Notes under the pieces: model-generated
Seen by the model: only the letters and a program-made list of their open reading frames with translations
Databases searched by the model: none
What the model was told of the DNA's origin: nothing
Made by a program: the position numbers and the translations under genes
Assembly (NCBI RefSeq): GCF_012928505.1
Contig: NZ_JABBJN010000005.1
Location: 62,001-126,000 of the forward strand
Origin: Achromobacter sp. Bel
GTDB taxonomy: Bacteria > Pseudomonadota > Gammaproteobacteria > Burkholderiales > Burkholderiaceae_B
Direction: 5' to 3'
DNA: 64,000 bases
In this document: piece by piece, positions 8,582-18,636 of the stretch
Position numbering within the stretch: position 1 is the stretch's first letter
Layout of the letters: each line of letters starts with the position of its first letter

Positions 8582-10444
8582 ATGACCAAACCGTCCCCCA
8601 AACCCGTCGCCCCCAATGCGCTGGCGGCATCCGACAAAACTGTGCTGACCTACGGCGCCATCGCCGCCCTGTCCGGCCTGGCCCTCTACGCGTTGATGGC
8701 GGCCCGCGCCTGGCCATGGGGCCATCCGTTCGCCCTGGCTTTCTGGCTGCAATGGGTGGTGCTGGCGCCGGTGGCAGGTGCCCTGCTGTCGGGCATGCGC
8801 GGCGGCAGGCGCTGGCTGGCGGCGTTGATGGCATATGGACTGATCCTGCCCGCCCTGACGGCCTACGGCCTGACGTCCGCGAACGGTACGGCGCCCAACG
8901 AACTGGGCGGATGGCCGCCGGGCAATGACCTGGCCCTGGCGCTCTTGTTGACCGGCACCGCGGGCTTCATCCTGTTGCCGCTGATTCAGGCATTGGATGC
9001 CGGGAAGCCGCAATGGGACTACCCCGCCGTGTTCCGCGCCGCGTGGCGCAATGCGGTTCATCTGACGCTGGCCGTGTGCCTGGCCTCGGCGGTCTGCCTG
9101 TTGCTGACCGCGGCGGGCGCCATGTTCGCCATGATCGGCATCAAGGCCGTCCGCGCCATCGTCGATGACGCCTGCTTCCGGCTTGCCGTCTGGCCGATGG
9201 TGCTGGCCGCCTGCCTGGTAGGGGTGCGCCGCCGCCCGCAATTGACCGACACGCTGCAACGCTCCTGGCTGACGCTGAACGCCTGGCTGCTGCCGCTGGT
9301 CACGCTGGTGGGGCTGGCGTTCACGCTGGCGCTGGCTGCGCGGATGGCGCTGGGACTGCAGGCCGTCCAGCTTTCGGCGGGCGCGCTGATCGCGTTCTGC
9401 CTGGTGTGGATCAAGTTCATCAACGCCGCTTGGCAAGACAGCCCCGAGGCCGCCCCCTTCGGTCCGCGCCTGTCGACGTTGCTGCGCGTGGCGATGGCGT
9501 GCCTGTTGCCGCTGGCCGCCGTGGCCCTGTACGGCGCCGTTGTGCGGGTAGAGCAATACGGGTGGACGGTCTTGCGGGTCTGGGGTGTCGTCAGCAGCAT
9601 GGTGCTGGTGCTGTATGGGGCGGGCTACGCCTGGGCTGCGCTGCGGCCCGGGCGAGACGGCTTCGTGCTGGGCGCCACCAATCTGATCGCGGCCTTCGCC
9701 ACCCTGGGGGTACTGATGGCGGTCAATACGCCGGTCGCCAATCCCCTGCGGCTGACGGCGGAAAGCCAACTGCGGCGCATGATCGACGGACGGCTGGATC
9801 CGGAAAGGTTCAGCTTCTACGCCATGGGCCGGGAATACGGCCGTTGGGGCCGCGACGCCTTGCAACAGCTGGCAGACGGCGCGGCCAATGCGCGGGACCC
9901 GCGCATTGCCCTGGCCGCCGCCGACGCCCTGAAAGGCAGCTACTTCAGCTGGAATGATGCCGGACCCGCCGCCAGCCAGCCGCCGGCGACCGATCCCCCG
10001 CCCGTCGCCGTACCCGCATTCGGCACCACCCCGATTGGACGCGAGGTCCCCGGAGCGTGGTGGCACGCGCTGCGCGCGACGTCTCCGGTGCTGGCAAGGA
10101 GGTGTGCGCCCCCGGCGGCTCCTGCCATCCTGGACGAGGCGGCCGGCCAGCCGTGCCGGTTGGTCTTCGCCGACCTGACCGGAGACGGCCAGGACGAGAT
10201 CATCCTGTACCTCGCGCCGAAAAACGACGCACCCGACCGCAGGGAGCGGTTGATCGTCTACGCCTTCGAAGGGCAGGCGTGGAGCCAGGTGGGCCGGCTG
10301 CAGGCGGAGAGCTTTGAGCAGCCCATGGAGGACGCGACCGGCGTCGTGGATATCCGGCAAGCGTTGGAACTGGGCCTCGTGCGCACCCGGCCCCGGCCGG
10401 AACGCGACCTGATGATCGGCGACAACCTGTTGCGGCTGCGCTGA
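8582..10444 (+). CDS. DUF4153 multi-pass membrane protein with soluble C-terminal domain
   Basis: About the first 395 residues hold roughly ten to twelve hydrophobic helices and match the DUF4153 family of inner-membrane proteins of unknown role. The last ~220 residues are hydrophilic, include a Pro-rich linker (PPATDPPPVAVPAFG), and contain CRLVFADLTGDGQDEIIL, an Asp-rich calcium-loop pattern like that of FG-GAP/VCBS repeats. The tail probably lies in the periplasm. It diverges from the diguanylate cyclase gene across 184 bp and converges with the next gene with only one base between stops. Confidence 0.8.
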   Translation: MTKPSPKPVAPNALAASDKTVLTYGAIAALSGLALYALMAARAWPWGHPFALAFWLQWVVLAPVAGALLSGMRGGRRWLAALMAYGLILPALTAYGLTSANGTAPNELGGWPPGNDLALALLLTGTAGFILLPLIQALDAGKPQWDYPAVFRAAWRNAVHLTLAVCLASAVCLLLTAAGAMFAMIGIKAVRAIVDDACFRLAVWPMVLAACLVGVRRRPQLTDTLQRSWLTLNAWLLPLVTLVGLAFTLALAARMALGLQAVQLSAGALIAFCLVWIKFINAAWQDSPEAAPFGPRLSTLLRVAMACLLPLAAVALYGAVVRVEQYGWTVLRVWGVVSSMVLVLYGAGYAWAALRPGRDGFVLGATNLIAAFATLGVLMAVNTPVANPLRLTAESQLRRMIDGRLDPERFSFYAMGREYGRWGRDALQQLADGAANARDPRIALAAADALKGSYFSWNDAGPAASQPPATDPPPVAVPAFGTTPIGREVPGAWWHALRATSPVLARRCAPPAAPAILDEAAGQPCRLVFADLTGDGQDEIILYLAPKNDAPDRRERLIVYAFEGQAWSQVGRLQAESFEQPMEDATGVVDIRQALELGLVRTRPRPERDLMIGDNLLRLR

Positions 10445-10445
10445 G

Positions 10446-10667
10446 CTACCGTTCTTCCAAATCGGGGGTGCCCGAAAACTGACTCTTCAGCAGCGTCAGC
10501 GCGCCCTTCTCCGCCAACGCCTCGTTGGGGAACACATGCTTGGTGTCTTCCAGCACCGGAAATCCGAAAATGCGGACCCGGACGTGAAAGCCTTCGGGGG
10601 TTTCGGCGAACTCGATATCGAAATTGCGCTCTTCGATCCAGCCCGATCGATGCAGTTTCCATTCCAT
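10446..10667 (-). CDS. Hypothetical protein, 73 residues
   Basis: The frame starting MEWKLHRSGWIEERNFD reads as a small alternating-strand fold with an acidic, helical end (NEALAEKGALTLLKSQF). The ATG at 10667 is chosen because a GGAG site lies about 11 bases before it. Its stop is almost back to back with that of the DUF4153 gene. No family was recognised. Confidence 0.55.
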   Translation of the reverse strand: MEWKLHRSGWIEERNFDIEFAETPEGFHVRVRIFGFPVLEDTKHVFPNEALAEKGALTLLKSQFSGTPDLEER

Positions 10668-10797
10668 ATGCAACACGCTCCTGATTGGCGAAGTCGACAC
10701 GAAAGGCCGGCCGGGAAAGGCCGACGCTGCTACACCATACACCCGGCGCGGCGCGCGCGGATGGCTTGCGGCCAACCTTGCGCGGCGCCCGTGCGTC

Positions 10798-11889
10798 TTA
10801 CTCCCCGGGTGGCAGACCCTCTGGCGCATTGCCCAGCAGCTCTTCGGAAGCGGGAGAAAAAAGGTCCCAGCACGCCATGAACAACGCGGCAATCAGCGGG
10901 CCGATCACAAAGCCGTTCAGGCCGAACAAGGCCATGCCGCCCAACGTGGAGATCAGCACCACGTAGTCGGGCATCTTGGTGTCCTTGCCCACCAGGATCG
11001 GACGCAGCACGTTGTCCACCATGCCGATGACTAGGACGCCGAACGCGATCAGCACTGCCCCCTTGACCACGGCTCCCGTCAGCAGGAAGTAGATCGCGAC
11101 CGGCGCCCAGATCAGGCCGGCGCCGATCGCGGGCAGCAGCGACAGGAAGCCCATGATCACGCCCCACAGCAGCGCGCCCTGGATCGACAGGATAGAAAAG
11201 ATGATTCCGCCCAGCGCGCCTTGCGCCGCCGCCACCGCGATATTGCCCTTGACGGTGGCGCGCACGACGGTGGTGAACTTGCGGAACAGGTGCTGCTTGT
11301 GCGCGTTGCTCAGCGGCATCGCGCGCTTCAGGCGTGCCGTCAGTTGCGGCCCGTCGCGCAACAGGAAGAACAGCAGGTAGAGCATGATGCCGAAGCTGAT
11401 CACGAACTGGAAGGTGTCCTGCCCGATGTTCAGCGCCTGGGTCGCCAGGAACTGGCTCGCCTGCATCGCGCCCGCGCTGAGTTTTTGCTGCAGGCTGGGG
11501 ATGTCGGCCAGATCGAAACGCGCCAGCATGTCATGCACCGTCGGCGGCAACGCGGCCATCGCCTGCTGGAAGTAAGCGCCAAAGTTCAGCTCGCCCGACT
11601 TGATGCTCTGGTACAGGTTCGCGCCTTCGTTCACCAGCGAACCGCTGATGGCGACCAGCGGCAGGATGACCAGCAGCAGGACCAGCAGCAAAGTGATCAG
11701 CGCGCCCAGATTGCGCCGTCCGCCAATGCGCGCGACCAGCCGGCGCTGCAGGGGCGCGAAGATGATGGCAAGGATGGCGCCCCAGAAAACAGCGCCGTAG
11801 AAAGGCCACAGGAGCCAGCCGAACGCGATGGTGACCACCACGAGCAGGAGCAGAAAGGTTCTGTAGTGCAAGCTGGATGATTGGCTCAT
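10798..11889 (-). CDS. AI-2E family permease
   Basis: The 363-residue protein has two N-terminal helices, a long amphipathic stretch, and a block of C-terminal helices with the family's typical sequences (QGALLWGVIMGFLSLLPAIG, then LVIGMVDNVLRPILVGK and ISTLGGMALFGLNGFVIGPL). Members of this superfamily include TqsA-type exporters and Na+(Li+)/H+ antiporters, so transport of autoinducer-2 is not assured. The start MSQSSSLHYR at 11889 fits the family N-terminus; in-frame codons further upstream overlap non-conserved sequence. It lies downstream of the DUF3053 lipoprotein gene on the same strand. Confidence 0.88.
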   Translation of the reverse strand: MSQSSSLHYRTFLLLLVVVTIAFGWLLWPFYGAVFWGAILAIIFAPLQRRLVARIGGRRNLGALITLLLVLLLVILPLVAISGSLVNEGANLYQSIKSGELNFGAYFQQAMAALPPTVHDMLARFDLADIPSLQQKLSAGAMQASQFLATQALNIGQDTFQFVISFGIMLYLLFFLLRDGPQLTARLKRAMPLSNAHKQHLFRKFTTVVRATVKGNIAVAAAQGALGGIIFSILSIQGALLWGVIMGFLSLLPAIGAGLIWAPVAIYFLLTGAVVKGAVLIAFGVLVIGMVDNVLRPILVGKDTKMPDYVVLISTLGGMALFGLNGFVIGPLIAALFMACWDLFSPASEELLGNAPEGLPPGE

Positions 11890-11956
11890 ATTCCGTTCCA
11901 GGCACGGCGAACGCCGCGAGACCCGCATTGTACAAAGCGCCAGCCTCGCGGTGGAT

Positions 11957-12661
11957 TCAGGCCCCAAGCCCCACGGCCCGCAGGACAGTCTCGCGCGCCT
12001 GCGCCAAACCATCCGACTGCGCATTCAGCCCCTGCAAGCGCAGATTCAATTGCTGCTGAAGCGTCAGCGTCGCCACGCGCGCCTGGCCGTCCACCAGTTG
12101 GATGTCCGCGGCGTTGGCGGCCACGAAATCCGCCACGCCCACGGCATCGCGCGCCACGGAATCCATGCGCGTCGCCGCCTGCATCAATTCGGCGGCGGGC
12201 GCCGTCACGGCTTCGTCGTAGACGCCGCCATAGACCGGTGCCAGGTCCGGCGGCAACGTCATCGCGGCCCGAGCGCGGTCGGCCTTGGCGCGCGCATCGT
12301 GAAGCTTGCCGGCGCTGTCCGCCAAGGTTTTGCGGGCCGCCTCGAAGCCGGCCTTGCGGTCGACGATCTCGCCCACCGAGCGGATCGCCTCCACCGCCAG
12401 CACTTCGCGCAACGGGGCGGCGGCCTCGGCCATCTCTTTCTGAAAGCCGGTAATGACCTCGTACGCATCGGCGTAGTCGCCAATCGCGGCTTTCTCGGAC
12501 TCGCCAAGCGCGCCGATCGGCAACAGCGCGTCGCTGCTCACCCGAGCTTGCAGCAATTGGATGAACGCCACGCGCTCCTGGGGCTCTTTATTGACGCAGG
12601 CCGTCGTGATCAGCATTGAAGCCATCGCCAGGCCCGTCAGGCAGGCTCGCCATGGTGACAT
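11957..12661 (-). CDS. DUF3053 (YiaF-like) lipoprotein
   Basis: The 234-residue protein has a lipoprotein signal peptide with the lipidated Cys at position 22 (LITTACVNKEPQERVAFIQLL). The remainder is Ala-rich and helical. It is similar in length and layout to E. coli YiaF: the polar start after the Cys, the run RVAFIQLLQ, and a tail with a long Gln/Leu helix. Its role is unknown. A strong AGGAGG site precedes the ATG at 12661, although the frame stays open further upstream. The AI-2E permease gene follows 67 bp downstream. Confidence 0.85.
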   Translation of the reverse strand: MSPWRACLTGLAMASMLITTACVNKEPQERVAFIQLLQARVSSDALLPIGALGESEKAAIGDYADAYEVITGFQKEMAEAAAPLREVLAVEAIRSVGEIVDRKAGFEAARKTLADSAGKLHDARAKADRARAAMTLPPDLAPVYGGVYDEAVTAPAAELMQAATRMDSVARDAVGVADFVAANAADIQLVDGQARVATLTLQQQLNLRLQGLNAQSDGLAQARETVLRAVGLGA

Positions 12662-12854
12662 GCGTATCCTCCTTGCTATCAGGGGTTGATGTTGCGGGAT
12701 TGAAGGCCCCGGATTGAAGCAGCCGCCCCGGCGACGGCCGGCGCACGTGGGCAGATTATCCCGAAGCGTCGTCCAGCCACCACCCGCGAGCGGATTTTGT
12801 TGCGATCGAAGCGAGTTGACACAGGCCGCGCCGGGCGCGGATCCGTTCGGGCTG

Positions 12855-13361
12855 TCATGCGCCCAGCCAACAAGCCATCGCGCACCGCCGCGCGGTATCG
12901 AAACCGGCATCCGCCTCCGCCTGGAGCCGCGCGTGCAGCAGAGGGGAAAATGGCGGCGTCAGCGCCACGAAGCCCTGCCGCCGGTAAAACGGCGCATTCC
13001 ATGGCAGTTCCCGGTCGGTGGTCAGCAGCACCGCCCCGTATCCGCCCGCCGCCCGCGCATGTGCCAACACCGCCCCCAACAGGGCGCGGCCCAGACCCTG
13101 CCCCTGCCAGGCCAATGTCACGGACATCTCGGCCAGGAACAAATCTCCACCCATCGGCTGCGCCAATGCAAATCCGCGCACCTCGGCATCGGGTTGCGCC
13201 ACCCACAGCAGGCCGGCCGACTGCGCCACCGCCAGTTCGTCCCAGGGCAGCGTATCGCCGTCGGCGGCCCACGCCACGGCGGTGCCACGGAACCGCGCTG
13301 CGGCGGAGCGTTCAATATCGGCCAGGCTGGCCAGATCGGAGGGTCGGGCGAGTCGGATCAT
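12855..13361 (-). CDS. GNAT family N-acetyltransferase
   Basis: A single GNAT domain of 168 residues. The acetyl-CoA binding motif A reads VTLAWQGQGLGRALLGAVLA, with the expected Q/R-x-x-G-x-G/A pattern, and motif B includes NAPFYRRQGFVAL. The N-terminus MIRLARPSDLASLADIERSA is typical of RimI-like or amine acetyltransferases. The acceptor cannot be told from sequence. It is upstream of the DUF3053 gene on the same strand. Confidence 0.9.
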   Translation of the reverse strand: MIRLARPSDLASLADIERSAAARFRGTAVAWAADGDTLPWDELAVAQSAGLLWVAQPDAEVRGFALAQPMGGDLFLAEMSVTLAWQGQGLGRALLGAVLAHARAAGGYGAVLLTTDRELPWNAPFYRRQGFVALTPPFSPLLHARLQAEADAGFDTARRCAMACWLGA

Positions 13362-13474
13362 GAGGGAGGCAAGTATGCACCATGTGAACGCATGGGCGCC
13401 CGCCTGCCCGATCCCTTAAAATGCGACTTCCGGCCGTGCTATCGGCCGCCCGCAACACTGGCTTTGCCTCAACA

Positions 13475-13834
13475 ATGACTCACAACGCTACTTCCGCCTC
13501 CTGGGGGTTCACCCAGCCCGATTGCCGCGGCGCGGCCGCCCTGCTGTTCTTCATGGACGATCTGGCACGCCTCGTGAATCAATACCTGGGACACGGCCAG
13601 TTGTCGGATGAAGCCCTGGCGGATGCCCAGAAAGCCGTCGACGCGCTGCTTTCGCGCTATGTCGACATCAAAGCGGCCCCTGAAGCGTTCGATGGCGAAC
13701 GCATCGGCCTGGCGCTGGAAACGGAACGCCAGCCGGACGGCACGATGGGCGCGCAGGTGGCACTGCGCATGTCTGCGCGCCTGGAGGGCCTGATCATCGA
13801 AGCCCAGCGCCAGGCCCGCCCCGCCCAGCACTGA
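13475..13834 (+). CDS. Hypothetical protein, about 119 residues
   Basis: The frame ends with a coherent acidic, helical protein (MDDLARLVNQYLGHGQLSDE, then AQKAVDALLSRYVDI and ALRMSARLEGLIIEAQRQ). The start is uncertain: ATG codons at 13421, 13475 and 13553 are all in frame and none has a good ribosome site. 13475 is a compromise, and 13553 would give 93 residues beginning where the conserved-looking helices start. No family was recognised. Confidence 0.5.
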   Translation: MTHNATSASWGFTQPDCRGAAALLFFMDDLARLVNQYLGHGQLSDEALADAQKAVDALLSRYVDIKAAPEAFDGERIGLALETERQPDGTMGAQVALRMSARLEGLIIEAQRQARPAQH

Positions 13835-14692
13835 CGAGGCCCGGGGCCATGCGCCCCTTTTCAAAAAAGACTTGCAAAACTGATCTGCCCGCGATAATAT
13901 CGATGGTTGAGGTCTTTCTATAGCCGCCAAACGTGGCAAGATAAAGATCACTGCAAGAAGATCACTACAAGAATTACCGGCCTGCCTCAGCACGGATGAC
14001 CAAATCAGCACTGATGACCAAACGTCATTGACCGCTGTCATTCACTACTGATGGGCCACTCGGATTCCGATCCGATTTGCGAAAACCCACAACGCCAAAA
14101 CGCAAATCCCGGTTCCGCCCCCGAAAGTCGCGCCATACCCGCGCAACTTCCACAATCAAAGCAGCTCCGAATGCAGCGACGGCCATTGCGGCCACCGTGC
14201 TGAATCGATCAACGCCCAGGTACTGCACCTGATGGGCGGGAACCGACGCAAGCAGCCTCGAAGCCGCCGATAGCACCTTCGCCAAACCGGCAGTCCGGAT
14301 TGGCCAGAAGCACCAAACTCACGCTGCGGCGCACGTCGACCCAACGACGGAAACCGCACAGCAACCGCCAGAGCCAACCCACTCTGCGCGGCCCCTCAGG
14401 CCTAAAGAGCGCATGCACCGAACATGCACGCCACCTGGCCCGAACCGATGCCGTTCTGGACTGACGGGCGGCATCAAACAGCGGCATTAAACCGTTACCC
14501 GCGCACGCAAAAATATGAGAATGCGCAAAGGGACGGCAACACTAATGCGGTAATGTCATGCATGCCTGTCCGAATCAACCCGGCCGGACATGGCGAACGA
14601 CCACGATGCGAGGCGCTTTTGTTACGTCCACATCATGCGCGGCATGACAACCCGCAGCTTTCTAATAACTAGAACCTAAGAGAACAAACACC
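13835..14692. other. Gene-poor intergenic region of 858 bp
   Basis: No convincing gene is seen here. The region opens with a weak terminator-like hairpin (13843-13857, GGGGC/GCCCC then TTTT), contains the tandem duplications listed separately, and is richer in A+T than its flanks around 13860-14040. A minus-strand frame at 14025-14285 contains a hydrophobic run but has a TTG start, no ribosome site and no recognisable domain, so it is not called. Confidence 0.6.
13945..14022. repeat. Two adjacent short tandem duplications
   Basis: AGATCACTGCAAGA at 13945-13958 is followed directly by AGATCACTACAAGA at 13959-13972. TCAGCACGGATGACCAAA at 13987-14004 is followed directly by TCAGCACTGATGACCAAA at 14005-14022. 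Each pair differs at one base. GTCATT then repeats just after. Confidence 0.85.
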
Positions 14693-14974
14693 ATGAATAC
14701 TCGCTTCACGACTTCGGACCTGATCCGACGCCCGGCTCACACGACGCTGGACAACACCCCGATCCATATCGGCGACATCGTCTACCTGCAGCCGACCAAC
14801 GGCCCCGCCATCCGCGCGACGGTCATTTTCAACGCGCCGATCGACGGCACGACCACCTACACGACGGAAGTCGTGCCTTGCGGCTCGTCCACGCAGAAGG
14901 TACCCGGCCAGCGCATCCGCTTCCGCCACGAGCACGTGCACCGCATCGAACCCGTGCGTCGCACCACGCACTGA
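14693..14974 (+). CDS. Hypothetical protein, 93 residues
   Basis: A basic, beta-rich soluble protein with HIGDIVYLQPTNGPAIRATVIF in the first half, which resembles a small barrel, and an Arg/His-rich end (RIRFRHEHVHRIEPVRR). There is no signal peptide. It is followed within 10 bp by a strong terminator, so it is monocistronic. No family was recognised. Confidence 0.6.
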   Translation: MNTRFTTSDLIRRPAHTTLDNTPIHIGDIVYLQPTNGPAIRATVIFNAPIDGTTTYTTEVVPCGSSTQKVPGQRIRFRHEHVHRIEPVRRTTH

Positions 14975-14984
14975 TCCAGGCCAA

Positions 14985-15018
14985 AATCGCCGCGCGTCAT
15001 GCGCGGCGATTGCTTTTT
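14985..15018 (+). terminator. Intrinsic terminator after the 14693 gene
   Basis: An 11-bp stem (AATCGCCGCGC / GCGCGGCGATT, loop GTCAT) is followed by GCTTTTT. Confidence 0.85.
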
Positions 15019-15061
15019 GCGCGTGATAAATTCGCAAGCAATCCGTCCAGACAGCAAAACC

Positions 15062-15754
15062 ATGCAGAACAACCGGCAAGCGATCCGCATCTGGGATCTT
15101 CCCACCCGCCTCTTCCACTGGGCGCTTGTCGCCTGTATCGTCGGTGCGTTCGTCAGCGTGAAGCTGGGCGGCCTGTACATGGACTGGCACGTGCGCTTCG
15201 GCTGTACGGCGCTGGGCTTGATTCTCTTCCGGGTGCTTTGGGGCATCATCGGCCCGCGCTACGCCCGCTTCAGCCAGTTCGTGCGCGGACCCGCCGCCGT
15301 GGCCCGCTACCTGAAGGGCGCCGCCGCCCCCGCCGGCCATAACCCGCTGGGCGCGCTATCGGTGCTGGCGCTGCTGCTGGTCATCGGCTTTCAGGCCACC
15401 AGCGGCCTGTTCACCACCGACGACATCATGACGCAAGGGCCCCTGTTCGGCCATGTCAGCGAAGCCACCGCCGCCCTCATGACGTCGTGGCACAAGCTCA
15501 ACGAATGGGTCATCATCGGCCTGATCGCGCTGCACCTGCTGGCCGTCGCGTGGTACGCCGCGGTGCACCGCAAGCGCATGGTGCGCGCCATCATCACCGG
15601 GGATGTCGATGCCAAGGACCTGCCCGCCGGCACGCCGCCCGCCCAGGACGGCCTGGCCGTGTGGCTGCGCGCGCTGCTGCTGGGAGCCTGCGTGACGGCC
15701 CTCGTGCTGTGGATCCAATCGCTGGAAGTGGTCGCGGACATGTCCTTTTCCTGA
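15062..15754 (+). CDS. Cytochrome b561-type di-heme membrane protein
   Basis: The 230-residue protein opens with IWDLPTRLFHWALVA, the classic first helix of bacterial cytochrome b561/Ni-Fe hydrogenase b-type subunits with a heme-ligating His. Further His residues lie in MDWHVRFG, in SWHKLNEW and in ALHLLAVAWYAAVHRKRM, giving the expected set of four ligands over four core helices. An extra C-terminal helix is present. It likely passes electrons between quinol and a periplasmic c-type cytochrome; the cytochrome c'-type gene 98 bp away on the other strand is an obvious partner. An upstream in-frame ATG at 14999 lies inside the preceding terminator, so the ATG at 15062 is used. Confidence 0.88.
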   Translation: MQNNRQAIRIWDLPTRLFHWALVACIVGAFVSVKLGGLYMDWHVRFGCTALGLILFRVLWGIIGPRYARFSQFVRGPAAVARYLKGAAAPAGHNPLGALSVLALLLVIGFQATSGLFTTDDIMTQGPLFGHVSEATAALMTSWHKLNEWVIIGLIALHLLAVAWYAAVHRKRMVRAIITGDVDAKDLPAGTPPAQDGLAVWLRALLLGACVTALVLWIQSLEVVADMSFS

Positions 15755-15782
15755 CCCGCCCGCAGCCCCGGGATGAACCAAA

Positions 15783-15815
15783 AAAAAGCCCTTCGACATA
15801 GCCGAAGGGCTTTTT
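15783..15815. terminator. Bidirectional terminator between cytochrome genes
   Basis: The stem GCCCTTCG / CGAAGGGC is flanked by seven A and five T residues. It serves both convergent cytochrome genes. Confidence 0.9.
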
Positions 15816-15852
15816 CACTCAGCGATCCGGCCGTCCGCAGACAACCCTCGCC

Positions 15853-16311
15853 TTACTTCTTCTTGCGGTAGGAATCGTGGCAAGCCTTGCAGCTTGCGCC
15901 CACGTCGCCGAAGGCCGCACGCAGCTTGTCCAGGTCGCCCGCATCGGCCGCGGCCGACAGCTTCACGATATTGTCCTGGAAGGCTTGCTGCTTCTGCTTG
16001 AAGCCGGCCGCATCGCTCCAGATTTCAGGGCGGGCGTCGCCGCCTTCCGTTCCCGGACCGAAAGCCGCCCACGGCAGCCCGGACAGCGTCTTCAGCACTT
16101 CGACGTTGGCCTTGATCTGCGCGGCGTCGTATGGCGCCTGGCCTTTGACCACCGGCGTCATGCGGCCGAAGTGCGAAGCCATCAGCGTCAATGCCGACTG
16201 GCGGTACTTGACCGCGTCTTCCGGCTTGGCGAACTGCGCCGAGGCGGAGGTCGCCAACAACGGCCCCACCGTCATACAGGCCAACGCGACAAGCGTGGAC
16301 AACTTCTTCAT
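15853..16311 (-). CDS. Cytochrome c' family protein
   Basis: A 152-residue precursor with a Sec signal peptide (MKKLSTLVALACMTVGPLLATSASA) and a single C-terminal heme-binding motif CKACH at residues 141-145, followed by DSYRKKK. This is the cytochrome c' arrangement: a four-helix bundle with heme near the end. LTLMASHFGRMTPVVKG matches the first helix region. Such proteins bind NO or CO and transfer electrons in the periplasm. The start at 16311 is set by a GGGAG site and the signal peptide. It converges with the cytochrome b gene. Confidence 0.9.
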   Translation of the reverse strand: MKKLSTLVALACMTVGPLLATSASAQFAKPEDAVKYRQSALTLMASHFGRMTPVVKGQAPYDAAQIKANVEVLKTLSGLPWAAFGPGTEGGDARPEIWSDAAGFKQKQQAFQDNIVKLSAAADAGDLDKLRAAFGDVGASCKACHDSYRKKK

Positions 16312-16369
16312 TGCAATCTCCCGTAAGGACAACAACAGTGCCGCGCGCATGGCGCGCGCGGCATGGCGA

Positions 16370-17764
<1,395 letters not shown>

Positions 17765-17907
17765 CTACGGATGGGAAAACCCGACGATTTTATCATCCGG
17801 GGGAATGCAACATTGTGGCAAACTGGCGAAGATTCCGGCCAGCGGACGGTTGGGCGCTCATCCGGCCTGCTATACTTCGGCCGCTTTTCGACTCCGCTTG
17901 TGACTCC

Positions 17908-18519
17908 ATGAAACTGATCGGCTCGCTTACCAGTCCATACGTACGCAAGGTGCGTATCGTCATGGCCGAGAAAAAGCTGGACTACCGGCTTGAACTCGAA
18001 AACGTCTGGTCCGCCGACACGCAGATCCAAACGTACAACCCGCTCGGCAAGGTGCCCTGCCTGGTCATGGAAGACGGCGGCGCGCTGTTTGATTCGCGCG
18101 TCATCGTCGAATACCTGGACACCTTGTCTCCTGTCGCCCGCCTGATTCCGCAGCCGGGCCGCGACCGTGCAGCCGTCAAATGCTGGGAAGCCATCGCTGA
18201 TGGCCTCCTGGACGCTTGCGTGGCCATCGTGAAGGAAAACCAGCGTCCCGAGGCGCAACGCAGCCCCGAATGGATCGAGCGCCAGTACAGCAAAATCCAC
18301 GCAAGCCTGGATGCCATGAACAAGAGCCTGGGCGACAACGCCCACTGCATGGGCATCAACTACAGCCTGGCGGATATCGCCGTCGGCTGTGCGCTGGGCT
18401 ACTTGGATCTGCGCTTCGCCTCGCTCGATTGGCGCGTCAACCACCTGAACCTTGCCCGCCTGTACGACAAGCTGTCGCAGCGGCAATCGTTCATCGATAC
18501 GATCCCCAAGACCGCCTGA
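17908..18519 (+). CDS. Glutathione S-transferase family protein
   Basis: The 203-residue protein has an N-terminal thioredoxin-like domain (MKLIGSLTSPYVRKVRIVMAEK) with the glutathione-binding segment NPLGKVPCLVMEDGGALFDSR. The helical GST C-domain follows, including NYSLADIAVGCALGYLDLR. The SPYVRKV start is typical of bacterial GSTs resembling E. coli YibF. The physiological substrate is unknown. The ATG at 17908 fits the family N-terminus exactly; the reading frame is open further upstream, but that part is not conserved-looking. Confidence 0.93.
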   Translation: MKLIGSLTSPYVRKVRIVMAEKKLDYRLELENVWSADTQIQTYNPLGKVPCLVMEDGGALFDSRVIVEYLDTLSPVARLIPQPGRDRAAVKCWEAIADGLLDACVAIVKENQRPEAQRSPEWIERQYSKIHASLDAMNKSLGDNAHCMGINYSLADIAVGCALGYLDLRFASLDWRVNHLNLARLYDKLSQRQSFIDTIPKTA

Positions 18520-18586
18520 GGGCGGTCCCGGACGGCCCGTTCCCACGGGCCGTCGCACACGCCCCATCCAGCAGGGGCGTCTGAAT

Positions 18587-18608
18587 ACCGGCCGCCAATG
18601 CGGCCGGT
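18587..18608. terminator. Hairpin between GST and TSUP genes
   Basis: A perfect 9-bp stem (ACCGGCCGC / GCGGCCGGT, loop CAAT) followed by TTGCATTT lies between these convergent genes. Confidence 0.65.
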
Positions 18609-18636
18609 TTGCATTTCCGTGTCCGAAAACGCCGCC

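Noticed and set aside
14025-14285. Minus-strand open frame with a hydrophobic segment
   Set aside because: It needs a TTG start, has no ribosome site, an in-frame stop just upstream, mixed third-position composition and no recognisable family.
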